A stretch of 64,000 bases of DNA from Gracilariopsis chorda (taxonomy: Eukaryota; Rhodophyta; Florideophyceae; Gracilariales; Gracilariaceae). The position numbers and the translations under genes are program-made. The notes under the pieces were generated by a model that did not search any database, was not told where the DNA came from, and was given only the letters and a program-made list of their open reading frames with translations. Shown in pieces: positions 20,715-33,110 of this stretch (positions are counted from its first letter, which is position 1; every line of letters starts with the position of its first letter). The stretch is taken from positions 310,001-374,000 of the forward strand of contig NBIV01000013.1 of assembly GCA_003194525.1 (NCBI GenBank). The letters run 5' to 3'.

Positions 20715-21249
20715 TGAACTGTAGTACAATAGCCCTAAGTTCAGACGGCTGGAAAGCTGGAGTGCCGCAGAGGTGGACGAAAGACCAGAGGACCAGTGGC
20801 TTGAGTCAATACTAGCCACGTGGGTCGGAGATAATTTTGATCTAAGATGTGACCTCCGGGGGGCCTGGCACTGCAGCACAGTGCACGGCAGAATAGTGCA
20901 GTATTTTATTTATTCTTTCAGTAATAGTTACCGGTGGTCTAGAGCGCCCCGTCGACTATATTAGTTGGCTCCTGTGCAGCCGGCCACTGAGGAGTAAAGG
21001 CAAGCACCACCTCCGTCCTCTAGTCGCACCTAAGCTTCAAGCGGACACAGGCTTCCAAGCCATCGTTACGAGTGCGCCCGACCTGTAGGGACCTCAGATA
21101 ACGCCTGCCCATTGCGACTGCACGTCAGAAGGTGCCCACGAGACAACTAGACCACAGTGGACTGTCACCCTAGTGGATGGTACTCTGCCGCCGCTACCGC
21201 TAGTAGGTACTACTTCCCCACTTGGCCTTTGGACTATTATTCTACTACA
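20715..21249 (+). repeat. C-family chromovirus 5' LTR (truncated element A)
   Basis: Similar to the 516-bp LTRs of element C over most of its length (shared CCGGTGGTC/CCGGAGGTC-AGAGCG, AGTAAAGGCAAGCACC, CCAAGCCATCG, ATTCTACTACA end). The left edge at TGAACTG is a best guess. A primer-binding-type sequence follows at 21252. Confidence 0.55.
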
Positions 21250-21251
21250 TC

Positions 21252-21270
21252 CGGTCTCCCGAACTAGAAG
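21252..21270 (+). other. primer binding site, element A
   Basis: CGGTCTCCCGAACTAGAAG lies 2 nt after the LTR and aligns with TGGTCTCTTGACCTAGAAG of element C. Confidence 0.5.
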
Positions 21271-21681
21271 CCTACAAAGATAGCCGTTTGGAATCTCAAG
21301 ACCGAAGGATATCGAATAGGACTTCTACCATTGGACTACTTGTCGTCGTTTCTGACTTGAAAGTAACCGTGACCTCACGGATAACCAACACCCTAGTCCC
21401 ACAACAGACGCACAGCAAGGAACCCCAGCAGCTGCCGTGGCCGCTTCGGACACTCCTGCACCGGTACCCGCCCTAAGGGACAGTGCAAGTCACCAGAGGA
21501 GCACGCGCAGCCGTTCCTGTGGACGTACGATTGACCTAGTGGACAACCCCGAACGACTCATTCGGGAGTCACCATTGGTTGGTCGCCTTCGCGAGAGGAT
21601 CGAATAGTTGAACCAGCCGGTCGACCAAAGGAACTTTGCATTACAGCCTCAGACCCAGCCGCACTAGCCCCCACTGCCCAC

Positions 21682-22494
21682 TTGGTGGACGACGCCGCCG
21701 CTCTCCTATGGCCGCAACTCTGTTCTTGGTGTGAAGACCAAGTGAAGCAATTCCTAAGGGACCAGTTGGATAGGGCACTTCGCGACCGCCTCTCCGTGTT
21801 TACTGACCGACTAATTCCTCAGTTCGTTCACTCGGATGTCCTAGTGGAGTCAATCGCCACGGCCATCCAGGTGGAAATTACACGCCAGGTAGGCCAACTC
21901 GACAGCTTTCGAGCTGTTTCTCAAACCGTTGGTTTTCCATCGGTCAGACCAGACCGAACCGCAGGGAGCAGCTACAGAATTAGCCCCCCGCCTTGGAAAC
22001 CATGAGAAATTCCACTGGACCTTCCACCGCCTGGGGTAGAGAGACCTCAAAGGCAGAGAGGCCGCACGGGAGATGACCGCACTGGTCAATACGGCATTCG
22101 GCATGCCGCGGAATACCATCGGATCAGTGAAGAGCCTGTCCCGAGGAACTATGGAAGTGCCGAGGACCAGAGGAAAAAGAAGAGAAACCGCAGGTCAAAG
22201 ACGTCGAGTCGTCGGAAGAGAGACCACTGGAACTCCAGTGATGACGACCATTCAGACTTCTCCAGCACCTCCGATACCGATGTGCATGAGGCAGACGTCC
22301 GGCGCCTCAGACCATTGGCCACGACTAATGAGCTTTTCCTGAAGGTCCTGGACGTGAACACGTACCGCCTGTTGGATCGGTCCAAGTGGTACACCTCATC
22401 TGTCGCCAAGAATATTGCTAGGTGGGCCAAGAAGATGCACGTGACCATCCAAGACAAGTTTTTGGGGAACGATCCCATCACAGTCCTCAGGTTC
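21682..22494 (+). pseudogene. C-family gag, 5' fragment (element A)
   Basis: 21682-22005 encodes a region closely similar to the C-element gag at 38186 (shared MVDD, LHSWCE/LCSWCE, DVLVESIAT, EITRQVG). Frameshifts follow, but similarity resumes in other frames up to 22494 (the LKPLVTTNELF/KVLDV part). There it is cut by the B-family LTR; the remainder of the element is missing. Confidence 0.65.
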
Positions 22495-23419
22495 TGTGGA
22501 GCAATGGAATCCGTGATGTCGGGGATCGCTTCATTCAGGTACAATATGGTACCTCGCAAGGTGACGTGGATATGGCTACGAGGCATACCCCATTTTGGGT
22601 TTTTTTGGAACCGGAAGTAATGGTAACCATCACAGGTGAATTGGATGTCCGACCTGGGTACAAGTGGTATAATGGGTACGCTGGATACCTGCTAGGTGAA
22701 TGTGGGTGGCACAGCCGTGCGAGGGCACCCTGACAGCGGGGTAGCCACGTGCGTGGACCATGCGAGGTGTACACATATGCTTAGATAGTTATTATACTTT
22801 TGCAGTGGTAGAACCTATTTAAGGCAGGTTGAGCTCCCCTCACATCCCCCACAGTAAAGGGTAACTGAGTTGTGTCTTCTTCCCGAAGACTGAGCGATAG
22901 TCGTAACCATCTGCGTAGGTTTACATCTCCTCGCGGAGGGTAACCACGTTGGACTCTGATGCGTCTACCCCTCAGGGTCAACTAGAAAAACCCTTATCGT
23001 TTCTCACCTTCTTTTCAGGGACCAGCGTCGTTCCGAGACTCCGATTGGTTTCCGTTCCTTTATCGGATATTTCTTTGGCTAGTATTATCGCTGTCACTCT
23101 GCTTACGGAGCTGTTTCCACTTGTCGCATGGTCCTTTGCATCGCTCCTGGTGTTGTGTACCGAGCACACTCACCGTTCTACGGTACCGCTTGCTGTCATC
23201 TTTTGCCCAGTTTCACCCAGGTTCGCTGCCAATACCGTTGGTCATATTATCCCTTCTTCCCCACCTCTTTAGGTATACTCAGCAACCGTCTCCGGTCCTA
23301 GACCCGGCTTTTTTAGCACTGAGCACTGGCAGAGGACTCTTTCTGCTGCAGTTCACCTCTCAAGGGGGCGGACTCCGTACATACGGTGGACATCACCCAT
23401 CGCAGGATTTTGCTCCACA
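22495..23419 (+). repeat. LTR, B-family chromovirus (5' copy)
   Basis: A 925-bp direct repeat of 35065-35989, starting TGTGGAGCAATGG and ending TTTTGCTCCACA, so TG...CA with a short terminal inverted repeat. TATTTAAGG at about 22817 is a TATA-like candidate. The left flank is C-family gag, the right flank of the other copy is copia RNase H, so the two copies do not bracket one simple insertion. Confidence 0.85.
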
Positions 23420-23422
23420 TTT

Positions 23423-23441
23423 CAGTCTCCTTACTTAGAAG
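23423..23441 (+). other. primer binding site, element B
   Basis: CAGTCTCCTTACTTAGAAG starts 3 nt after the LTR and matches the E-element site TGGTCTCCTGACTTAGAAT with few differences. Confidence 0.5.
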
Positions 23442-23689
23442 GGATTAAGATCAAGTCGTACTCTGTTGTTTGTTTGTATTAGAATTACTTTGTCTCGATT
23501 CCAAGAACCGTCTCTTTTGGTTACCCAGTCGCTTGGGTTCGATTGAAGTCGATTCTCTTTTCTTTCCACAGTTCGGAAATTTGGTGAAGTTATACCGTTG
23601 TTCCGAGTAGCAGTTGGCTATCCAGCATACCACCCAATTCTTAGTCATCGAGGTCTCGGTCCGTCAATTCGAAGGTTCCCCGATCATGG

Positions 23690-25710
23690 GTGCCTCCTAG
23701 ATCTCGGTCCTCCGCTCCGGAGATGGATACAACTGTGAACGACCCGAATAACCAGAATGCACGCTCAATAGAACCCGGATCTCAAGCGGTTGCTGCCCCA
23801 ACGGCCCCAACGCCCATCGTGGAAACCCCGTCATTAGCCCCTCGAGAGAGACTGGACTCTACGGAGTATACTGTGTTGGACGCCCGTGTGAATGTCACTA
23901 CTGTCGCTCACGTAGAACTCCTACAACAAGTGACCAGACTTCGGCATAAATTAGATGACGCCCAAGTTAGAGATGTTTCGGGAGACATTCGACTCCTGAG
24001 ACAGGAAATGAACTCATTTTTGGAAATCTTTGGTGCGCCAAGGGCTTTTGTTAAAGGTTACAACCAAACGGTGAAAGACTTTCGTGTTGCTACGGATTGA
24101 ATCCACGCTCGACTGGATAACTTGGAAGCCATCACTCGGATGGATGGTGAGGTTGAAAACACGGGCCGGCATAATTCCGATTTGGAGGTTTCTGATCATA
24201 GTCCCGAAAAGTGGCACCGTCGCAAGTCTACGAAGAAGTTCAAAACCTTATCGGATTTATCAGGTTCTGATTCGGACAGCAGCTCTGATAGCTCGTCGTT
24301 TTCTTCATCCGATTCATCCGAGGGTGAAGGTAGTCGTCGCCGCTTTCGTTCTACTCGTTCGAAAGCACTTCCACCTCATACGGGGCTATTCGCACCCGAA
24401 AGAAGGGTCAGAAGTGTCCTGGACTAAAGGTATTGAAGCCTACTAATCCACTATATCGGAAGTTGCTATCGTATCGTTATTATCGATTGCAGAAGTCCTC
24501 TGGTCAACGTACCTCAAGAAGTACTGGTAAGGTGAAAGACTATATCCGAAGACTCGGAATCACCGTGGGTAGGAGAGAGTTTACTGGTGAAGACCCTATC
24601 CTGGTGCTAGAGTTCCTCGCGAAGTTCGTTCAGGAAACCGATGTGCTCGGTATGAACGAAAGACAGGCGTATCTGGCTCTCCCGTATTACCTCAAGGGTT
24701 CAGCTAAAGATCAGTTTAACACCGTCCATGGGTCCTCTAGAGCCTCGGAAGGCAGTGTCACGAACTGGCCCGAAGCGCTTCAATATCTTTTAAGGTCGTA
24801 TGCTACTGGACAAGCAATCCAGCAGGCGACTCTGTCTCTGAGGGATACTAAGCAATGTCCCAATGAAACCGAAACGGCTTATTCGACGCGCTTGAATAAG
24901 GCGTTTCACCGATGCAGTAACGTTCTCCCTTCTCAGGAGAGATGTGCCATGTTTTTCGATGGTTTGGATCCCGCGATCCGGGCATTGGTTGTCCGACACC
25001 GGGAAGAGCACAGAAAAATCACCTACTTAGAGTAGGTCCAATACGCGCAAGCGGAAGGAGATACGCTGCGAGCGCGGGAGAAGCCGAAAGGTAGGAGGGT
25101 ACTCTTTGTAGACGGATCTGACTCGATGCCGGTCCATTCTTACGCTCACCGTTCTAGTCGTGACAAGTATCATGTACACCTCGTTGGCAGTAACCTTGAT
25201 TCGATCGGTACTTCAGATTTACTGTCAACTGCGGTTCCATCGTCAGAAATTGATGCAACATTATATGCTAATCGAAACCGGGTACCGGCATCTTCTATTC
25301 CTTATGCAGGTTGCACAACACGATTCCGTCGCCTTGGTTGGAAGGAGAACATACCATCCCGTGGAGTGGATTCACGTTCGCGAGACACGCCGACCTCGGT
25401 AATTTGCTATGATTTCTATGCCCCTGGGCATATCTCTACGCAATTTACTCTCCCTGCACGGGAAAGGTCGATCATTGTCGCTAAGTACGAAGCTTTAGCC
25501 GCGGAAGTTCAGGCTTGGGTTTGTAAAACAGCCTATGGCGTAGCCAAGTTGTTGTTGAACCAATCCCGAAGTGATGGCCGTCCGAACGTCTCCGCGATAC
25601 CAACACAAAGCAGGAACGTGGTGGAAAGCACCGCACAGGCGACTGGGGATCCTGTGAATTCCTCTGAAGGAAGTCTCCAACAACTGGAAGCACCGGTCCC
25701 AAAAAACTGA
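23690..25710 (+). pseudogene. B-element gag (degraded)
   Basis: Pieces at 23690-24100, 24122-24427, 24433-25035 and 25126-25710. The N-terminal part is Pro/Ser-rich, then an acidic/Ser-rich low-complexity stretch (SDSSSDSSSFSSSDSSEG), then the capsid-like domain with FTGEDPILVLEFLAKFV, AYLALPYYLKGSAKDQF, NKAFHRC and FFDGLDPAIRALV. It aligns without gaps to the E gag. The zinc knuckle (CCHC in E) is degenerate: only C and H of CYDFYAPGHISTQF remain. In-frame stops at 24098 and 25033 and a frameshift near 24430 make it non-functional. The last codons carry the frameshift site described separately. Confidence 0.8.
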
Positions 25711-25726
25711 ACTTGGGAGTCTTCCC
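25701..25726 (+). promoter_or_regulatory. -1 ribosomal frameshift cassette, gag/pol junction of B
   Basis: The canonical slippery heptamer A AAA AAC (25701-25707) abuts the gag stop TGA (25708-25710). After a 7-nt spacer comes GGGA-GTCT-TCCC, a small hairpin. Pol continues in the -1 frame (CTG AAC TTG GGA...). Element E has the same arrangement. Confidence 0.65.
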
Positions 25727-28700
25727 TGTGAAAGGGGTGTCTTCTGAGCCGAATCTGAAGACGCACGAGGCGCCGACGCTTCGCTCCCCAGCTTTTAGAA
25801 TCCTCTCGAGGGATATGGCTGCCACAGACGTTGATTCGGAACACCTTAGTGTTTTGCGTCGTCCATGGGTACGGTCCCGCAATCTTCGTATCCCGGATAG
25901 AATCTTGGTTATGGCCAAGAGGAATTATAAGTTTTACGCTGACCTCGGCCTGTCCAACCAGTTCATGGTTCGTCAGTTGTCCGTTCTTGATACAGGAGCG
26001 GCCCCGAACTTAAAACATCGAGATTTGATACCACCCGACCTTTGGGAGAACATTCGAATGGTCCAGCATTGGATATTGCTGATGCGAACAATCGCCCGAT
26101 TCGTACTTCAGGGTATATCAATCTTGTTGTCAAACCTGATACTTGTTTGGTACACTTGAACTTCATCGTCTGTGAATCTCTCGCAGCACCGGTTATACTC
26201 GGCTGTGATTTTTGCCACCGCTGGGTGGAAGCGATCCGTCCCCGTAAACGGATTGTGGAAATGGCAGATGGTTCCCTTATCCCGAATATTTGGAACCCGA
26301 TGAGAGCCGCGACGTGGAGACATGTCCCGCTACCGGCCGCTCAAAAAGCAGAAGATTACAGCCCAGTTTCAACGAAGTTGCACGTCGCTAGATCTGTGCA
26401 AATTCCTCCTGAAACCCAAGTCTGGGTTGAAATTACTACCAAACAGTCCGGTCTTCATGCCTTCCAACCGATACCTGGTTTATATGGGCAACGAGAACTA
26501 TCTCTTGCTAATGGAGTTGTTTTCATTGAATCTGACACACTTTTCAAGGTCTTAGTTGCCAACTTTGGAAAATCGTGCCAGTATTTGGTTAAGATGCAAG
26601 TTATTGGTACTGTCTTGCCTCACCCTAAGGCGGTAGTTGCAACAAAGATTCCCTTTGAACAGGTCACCGGATTATCTGCCCATAAGGAGGGGGGGGAAGC
26701 CGCTTTCTTACAAACCGAGCATATGTGGGAGAACGTCAAGAAGATTTCAGGTTCGACAACCTCTGAACCCTCGGATGTCAAACCGATAGTACCTGGCAGC
26801 CAAGAAACGAATCCTGTTAAGGAGTTAATGGCTCTTGACTTGAAGCATATACCGGAATCTCATCGGAAGAGAATACGCAAGAATGCTGCGCGAATTCACT
26901 CCCATGTGGGATGGGACTTTAGGAACCATTGAAGTCACAGAGCACTGTATTGACTTACTTCCGAACACTCGGCCCATTCCCCAACACCCTTACAGAGCTG
27001 GACCGAAGGCACGGGAGGAGGAAAAATCTCAAGTTGAGAAGATGCCACGCGCTGGCGTCATGGAGCCCACTCAGTCTCCTTGGGCATCGCCAGTCGTTCT
27101 AGTTCCGAAAGCGGATGGATCTTGGAGATTCTGCATCAACTACCGAAAGTTACAGGCAGTTATGGTCAAAGATATATATCCGATTCCCCGGATGGACGAA
27201 TACATCGACTCTCTTGGGAGCGCAAATGTCTTTACCACCCTGGACGCTAATTAGGGTTATTAGCAAGTCCCCGTCAGGGAAGAAGACAAAGACAAGACGG
27301 CTTTTGTGTGCCATCAGGGCTTATACCGTTTTCGACGCCCTTTGGCTTAACGAATACCCCCGCAACGTTTCAGCGAGCGGTTGATATCCTTCTCGCTAGT
27401 TTCAAGTGGACCACTTGTGTGGTGTATCATGACGAAATTGTCGTGTTTTCCAATAATTTGGATGAGCATCTCTCTCATGTGCGAGATGTGATGAGGGTGC
27501 TGCGTGATGCAGGAATCACATTGAAACTCAAGAAGTGTGACTTTTTCACCGAGTCGGTTAAGTACCTTCGGCATATCATTCGCCCCGGGAAGCTTTTAAT
27601 CGACGAAGTTCGGGTGAAATCCTTAAAGGAGGCTAAACATCCAACCACGGAGACGGAGCTTCGATCCTTCTTAGGCCTGTGTAATGTGTATTGGCGTTTT
27701 GTTCTGAACTTTGCGGATATTGCTGCCCCATTGAACAAACCCCTTACAAAAGGAAAACCAGTTGAACTGGAATTTTTTGGCAATGCCTTCATGGCTTTGG
27801 TAAAGCTGTGACGTCTCCTCCAATGTTGGCGCTTCCCAAGCCTGGATTACCTTATGAAGTGGACACTGATGTCGGTGCCAACCAGGTTGGTTGTGTTTTG
27901 TTTCAACTCGATGAGTCGGGCGAGCGACACCGCATTGGGTATTGGTCCCGCTCGTTGAATGTGCATGAACGGAATTACTCAGTATCTGAGAAAGAATTCC
28001 TTGCCGTTGTATGGGCTTTATCCACACTCAGGACCTACCTGATGGGAACCCATTTCCGAGTACACACGCATCATTCTCGCCTCCGGTGGGTAGTGGAAAT
28101 CACCGAGCCCTCGGGTTGTCTGATGCGTTGGTGTCTCCGACTGTCGGAATTTGACTTCGAAGTGGTGTAAAAGAAGGGAAACCTCAACTGTCAGGCAGAC
28201 GCTCTTTCCCGCTTGGGAACCTCCGCGGAAGCAGAACCTACTGAAGATACTGATATACCCTGTTTCATGGTTGGTGACATCAAGGGTTGTGCAGAATTTT
28301 GGGAAGACTTGTGTGACGACATCCTCGACACGCAGACCGCCAAACCGGTTGCCGGCTCATTTTCCCCCATTAAACCTGCAGAAATGATTAGAGAACAGCA
28401 TACTGACCCGTTTTGTGCACAGGTTCGCGCCGGTCTTAATGGTGGATACAACCTACTCTTCGCTACCAGCGACCATGGATACCTAGTCCGTTTGGTAGAA
28501 TCAAACCGCCAGATTGTGGTGCCTAACTCTCTACAGAGTCGTGTTTTACATCTCTCGCACCATGTGAAGCTTGGAGCCCACCCGGGAGGAATCAAGTTGT
28601 ATCTGACTCTAAGAAGCGACTTTTACTGGCCTGCAATGGCTTCTGACTGTTATGCGGTTCGACGCTCGTGCTCAGAGTGTACAAAGAATAATATCAGACT

Positions 28701-30198
28701 TCGCAAGCATTCTAAGAATTTAACTTTATTCCCAGCACGGGCACCACTCGAATTCGCGGCGATCGATATTTTGGGAGAGCTTATCAGAACCCCGAGAGGC
28801 AATCAGTACCTACTGGTTATCACTGATATGTTTTCAAAGCTCGTAAGAACTGTTTCTTTGAAGTCGATTACGGCTGACGCACTGCGTCAAGCATTTGTCA
28901 CCCATTGGGTTTATGTTTACGGATCCCCTATGCAGTTGCTCTCCGACAACGGCTCGCAAATCACATCGAAGTTCTTTCAAGATGTTTGCACAATCCTGGA
29001 TATTAGGAATATGTTCACTACTACTTATCACCCCCATAGTAATGGGCAGGTAGAAAGGTTTAACCGTACGCTACTTAGCGCTTTACAAGCGTACGTCGCC
29101 GACCACCCCAATTCTTGGGAACTTTACACCGACGCGATCACATAGGCGTACAACACCCAAGTTCACCGTGTAACATCGCTATCCCCATTTGAATTGGTTT
29201 TGTCGAGAGTTCCGCCACCCCTGGCAATCGAGGCCCAACCAACCTTGGATATTTACCCATTCCCGGGTTTATATCATGATTCGTGGAAGAATTGGCTCAC
29301 CAAGATGGTTCCTGTCGCTCGTACCTCAATAGAGAACGCTCAGGCCGCATACAAGTGGAATTTTTACGCAAGAATTCGTAAGCTGCTGCCCCGTTTCCGG
29401 GCTTGTGACTAGGTGTTCCTACGCAAGGAATACTCTAATCCTGAGAAGGAACTTCGTCATAAATTATCGCCGTTTGCTAGTGGACCCTATCGAGTAGTTT
29501 CAGTTCAACAGCACACCTTTGTGCTGGAAATCGGTAATCAGTACGAACGGATATCATGGCATTGCGTTTGCCATGCGCCCAGTCCCTCACAGGAAGTTAT
29601 TTCTCCGTCGACGGACAGTAACCAGGGAAGATCAACAACAAATGGTACCACTGAGTTGGACGCTTCTAGAAACCGACTCTCAGTACTACCGCACCCGTGT
29701 CGTGGTTTGGCTGAACTACCTGGTTTATTGGAACCTCGAAAAGACAACCTCGTACTCTCTCAGGGTACCCGTACGCACTCTACGCGAGTGAACCCCCCGA
29801 ATCTGGTCCCGGATCCAAATGCCGTATCCCAACCTAAAGAGGAGGAAATTGCAGCAATTTCTCGTCCGATTGCTCCGGCATCTGCTGGAACTAACCAATG
29901 TGACACACCTAGAACTGAGACTGCAGCCCATCCTAGAAATGCTACCGCACACAAGGTTTCCCTCATTGTAACCGCGCCTCCGGTGGAAAGTGAAGTCAGA
30001 TTTGACGAGCATACCCCTTTCAAGAAAGCTTTTACTGAGAATAGTAATGCGCGCACTGGGAAACGTTCCATTCCGTTGGAATCATCTACCGGTCGCTCTC
30101 GTCATCAAAGTAGCGGTGGCGGACCGGAAAAGTCGGTTTCGGCTGACCCATTCATGGGAAACAACGACATGGACCCAAAAGGTCACTGTCTACAGTGA
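25707..30198 (+). pseudogene. B-element pol: protease, RT, RNase H, integrase (degraded)
   Basis: Domains in order: aspartic protease (VLDTGAAPNL, then ILGCDFCHRWVEAI), reverse transcriptase (WASPVVLVPKADGSWRF, FGLTNTPATFQRAVDILL), RNase H (YEVDTDVGANQVGCVLFQ, YWSRSLNVHERNYSVSEKEFLAVVWAL), integrase with HHCC finger (H-x-H near 28560, CSEC near 28672), catalytic DDE (IDILGE, LSDNGSQ, QVERFNRT), and a Pro/Ser-rich tail with LPHPCRGLAELPGL shared with E. The RT active site YLDD has become YHDE (27425-27436). Stops at TGG positions (DAN*GY*QV near 27252) and frameshifts near 26070, 26890, 27290 and 27785 show it is dead. Family: Ty3/gypsy chromovirus. Confidence 0.85.
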
Positions 30199-31401
30199 AC
30201 CAAGAAAAGAACGTTCCCGTGGAAACAATTGAAATATATCCAGGTTTAGGAATTGCTTTATTACGTTTGATGGTCCCGTGAAGTTGGGTGACCTCAGCAT
30301 ATTGCTGTTTTGAGCTCCAGTGCAACGGATTCAATCACTGAGGTAACGCACATGTGGCACTGGAACGCTAGATACTGTTTGCTGGTGCGCTGCACAACCG
30401 TCTGCTGGTTGAAAAACGTGTCTTGCATATGCATGCAGTTCAACTACTCAGTTTCGGTTGCATATGCGCCGTGGCCGGTGCAAACCGCCCCCCTGCATCT
30501 CCGTTGGGAAAGTTCTCCACCGCCACCCGGGAATACCACGAGACCACGAGATTTGCAAACTTTGTTGCTTGGGAACCCGCCAGGGACTTGTTGATCTTAG
30601 AGGCTTTCTGGACTGCGGACAGTCAGAACTTTTCATTGATGTATCGTTTTGGAGAAGTCCCTTGAGCGTTGGTGAGTTCTGAGCCTTCGTCTTCACGGCT
30701 GGTTACTACGGTTGTGACCAGTTCCCGCCGTCCTCCGATGCTCTCCTAACGCGCTGGGAACCCTCCCGGCTGGCAGTGTAACTAACAATGTCCACGAAAC
30801 TCCAGGAAACCGAAGGATCCGGGGTTTACCCATGAGAATTTGTGGTTGATCGTATCGTGAAGCAAGAAGTTACTCTCGAAGAGACACTACTTTATCGAGT
30901 CCGATGGTAAGGATATACGCCCAACGAGCACACTTTAGAGCCAATTTAACACCTACCAGGTCTAAAATCACAGCTTGTTACCGTCGAACGCGATCAGCGA
31001 TGCTCCCAACCTTGGGTAACGTCCAAGTAGGGTAAAGAGATCACGGCAACGACTGTGGTACTCGAGCTGGGGTCGCGGTTACGATTGTAGAGCTCATGTG
31101 CGCGGATGTAAGTTGGGGCGCTCTTGTATGAATAAATACAGCATTTCGGAACTACTGAATTATCGGTGTCAATAAACTACCGTACTACAGTGTTATAATA
31201 TAGCAACATCTTTTCAGAAACCCAGAAGCTCGAAGAGAAGAAGAAGATTCTTTGGAAGAAAGAACAGAAGCAGAGCGGTATCATGAACCACTACGTGGTT
31301 TATTTCTCAAGTTATGAGATCAGAGGGTTTTTACCGAGCGTCTGATGTCCTACTCACCCCAGGGAGAGCGCGGTGCTACTCTGTGTACTGAGGTTTCATC
31401 C
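30199..31401 (+). other. 3' pol remnant with chromodomain relic
   Basis: Between the pol tail and the antisense ORF. Apart from the chromodomain relic at 30836-30979, no coding feature is supported here. Confidence 0.5.
30836..30979 (+). pseudogene. chromodomain relic of element B
   Basis: Reads EFVVDRIVKQ, then YRVRW-stop-GYTPNEHTLEPI-stop-HLPGLKSQLV. It is homologous to EFVVDRLVGH / YRVRWYGYDPSGDTWEPIEHLP of element E. Two stop codons interrupt it. Chromodomains at the integrase C-terminus define chromoviruses. Confidence 0.75.
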
Positions 31402-32180
31402 TTAAGGGACCTGTGGAACGGATACGCCCGCATTATCATTTGTAACCTCCGTGCTCGCCGCGTATTCCAGAGTTTGGGATTGGGCTTCTTCCACCGCGCT
31501 CCTGTCATAGATAGCTGAGTCACTTCGGTCCATGGGAGGCGCTTTATCCTCAGGGAACACAAAATCTACCGAGTGACCAATGGGTACTATGACTGGCTGC
31601 AGGAGCAGAGCCATTGCGTGGCGTCGCGAGATAAGAGTTCGGTCCCACGAATTGTAATACAGGAAGAGCCCTGCATGAGTAGAAGGACATTCTGGAGAAT
31701 GGTTATAGGGGCCTGTAGCCCCCTTGGGTTGGGTTTTCACAGGGACTCGATCCCAATCCACGCTGTTGATTACGTCAATGAGAAACATGACTTTAATCCC
31801 ATTTCTGGGCGCCCCATTCTGCTGCCACCAAGGACCAGTACCCCGAGTACGGGTTGTGAATCAATCGGGAACCGATGTAGTACAGACTGGGAGGGAGTTC
31901 AGCAAAACACCCACGAGGGACTTCGACACGACTCCACCAGGAGGGAAGCGCGACGTACAGCGTAGTCATAGCATCGTTGTGGAGTCGCTCGACCTCGACG
32001 TGAGGGTACGGAATCAAGTATCCCCTTCGAGAGTGAGTCATCCGTTGAAACCGGACTCGGCGTTCGAAGCTGTACTGCGTCTGAGACCTGCGAAGGTAGC
32101 GACATTCGGCCCTGAGTAGGGGACAGCTCTAGAGGAGCATGTCACGGGAAACCTGTGGTTGCAACGACCAGTGTCCCGGT
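31402..32180 (-). pseudogene. C-terminal part of antisense ORF, copy 1 (frameshifted)
   Basis: Downstream of the 288-codon antisense frame the minus strand continues with long open stretches in shifted frames: 31793-32041 (GYLIPYPHVEVERLHNDAM...YSGYWSLVAAEWGAQKWD) and 31402-31788 (MFLIDVINSVDWDRVPVK...HSVDFVFPEDKAPPMDRSD). A T-run at 32186-32191 carries one extra base relative to copy 2, whose frame reads on (KFFEPGHRSLQPKF). The ancestral protein was probably about 550 residues. No known domain recognised. Confidence 0.5.
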
Positions 32181-33029
32181 TCAAAAAAGCTCTGCCAGAG
32201 CATCGCCATAGGTCACCTCTCCGTAGGTTCGATAGTGCGAGACGTCGAAACCGTAAGACGGTGGTACTAGATGATCGCCCCGAGCTCGGTGTACTCGTTC
32301 GTAGGCCAGGCGGGCCATGTCGGAGCGTACTCGGTCCAGTGAATTACCGCGACCGCGGTACAGTCGATGAGGATCCACCGCAATGCAGGAGCGCCAATTG
32401 CGGGAGCGGACCATGTCCCGAGGAATCCCACCGGGAAGGAAGCCGTCAACGGCGTAGGAATCGATCAGAGGACCGTCGGCAACCGCAGTCGGATGGAACC
32501 ACGGTGCGCGGGAGAAGATTAACCCGTCGGAGCGGGGGTGACGAATGGCCAGCGACCCGCGCGAAATGTAACCCCTAGAGTTCACGGTTAATGGCGTGGC
32601 CTGCTCGCTATTCCAAGCGACAGCTTGGAGGTCGAGAACCTGAACCGGTGGGTAGGGAGGGTATCCCTGCGACCCCACTGGGTGATACCCGGAACGGCTG
32701 AAAGTCAGTACCTGACCCTGTTGCTGTGCCCCCTGAGGGAGTGGTTCAGATTGGAAACCCCCAAAGTATCCGGGTAGACCCTGTGAGGGAGCACTGTAGG
32801 CCGACGCGGACGGAGTCTCAACCGGATGCTCGGAGGGCCCAGCCGGCGGCACGGCTGGTGATGATCCCGGAAGCGGGTTGATGTTAAAAGGCTCCATTCC
32901 TGGCGAAGGAGGAGAGATAAGAGAAGAAGACTGAAGCCGAGGAATCGGAGGAGATTTTGAACCTGTACCCGGATCGCTCTGAGGCTTGTGAGAGTGTGAA
33001 AAAGAAACCGTGGAGTCGGTAGTCGCCAT
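32181..33029 (-). CDS. antisense accessory ORF of B/D chromovirus, copy 1
   Basis: Runs opposite to gag-pol between pol and the 3' LTR. The open frame is 288 codons from an ATG at 33047, but the start conserved with copy 2 is the ATG at 33029 (MATTDS here, MKTTDS there). Residues 1-130 are Pro/Ser/Gln/Gly-rich. The second half looks globular and is the conserved part: HPTAVA, PLID-x-YAVDG, GGIPRDMV-x-SR-x-WRS, R-x-YER-x-H-R, PS-x-GFDVSHYR. Differences from copy 2 fall largely at third codon positions, evidence that the antisense frame was translated and selected. Function unknown; I see no transmembrane segment, zinc finger or protease motif. Truncated by a 1-nt insertion at its 3' end. Confidence 0.6.
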   Translation of the reverse strand: MATTDSTVSFSHSHKPQSDPGTGSKSPPIPRLQSSSLISPPSPGMEPFNINPLPGSSPAVPPAGPSEHPVETPSASAYSAPSQGLPGYFGGFQSEPLPQGAQQQGQVLTFSRSGYHPVGSQGYPPYPPVQVLDLQAVAWNSEQATPLTVNSRGYISRGSLAIRHPRSDGLIFSRAPWFHPTAVADGPLIDSYAVDGFLPGGIPRDMVRSRNWRSCIAVDPHRLYRGRGNSLDRVRSDMARLAYERVHRARGDHLVPPSYGFDVSHYRTYGEVTYGDALAELF

Positions 33030-33097
33030 GTTGGCTCGAGTATTCATACACCGGCAGTCGGCGATTTCCCGCGCTGGGAGGCGTGAACCCTTGCTTT

Positions 33098-33110
33098 AAG
33101 GAGGGGGAGA
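33098..33110 (+). other. polypurine tract, element D
   Basis: AAGGAGGGGGAGA directly precedes the LTR and is identical to the 13-mer before the LTR at 35065. Confidence 0.75.
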
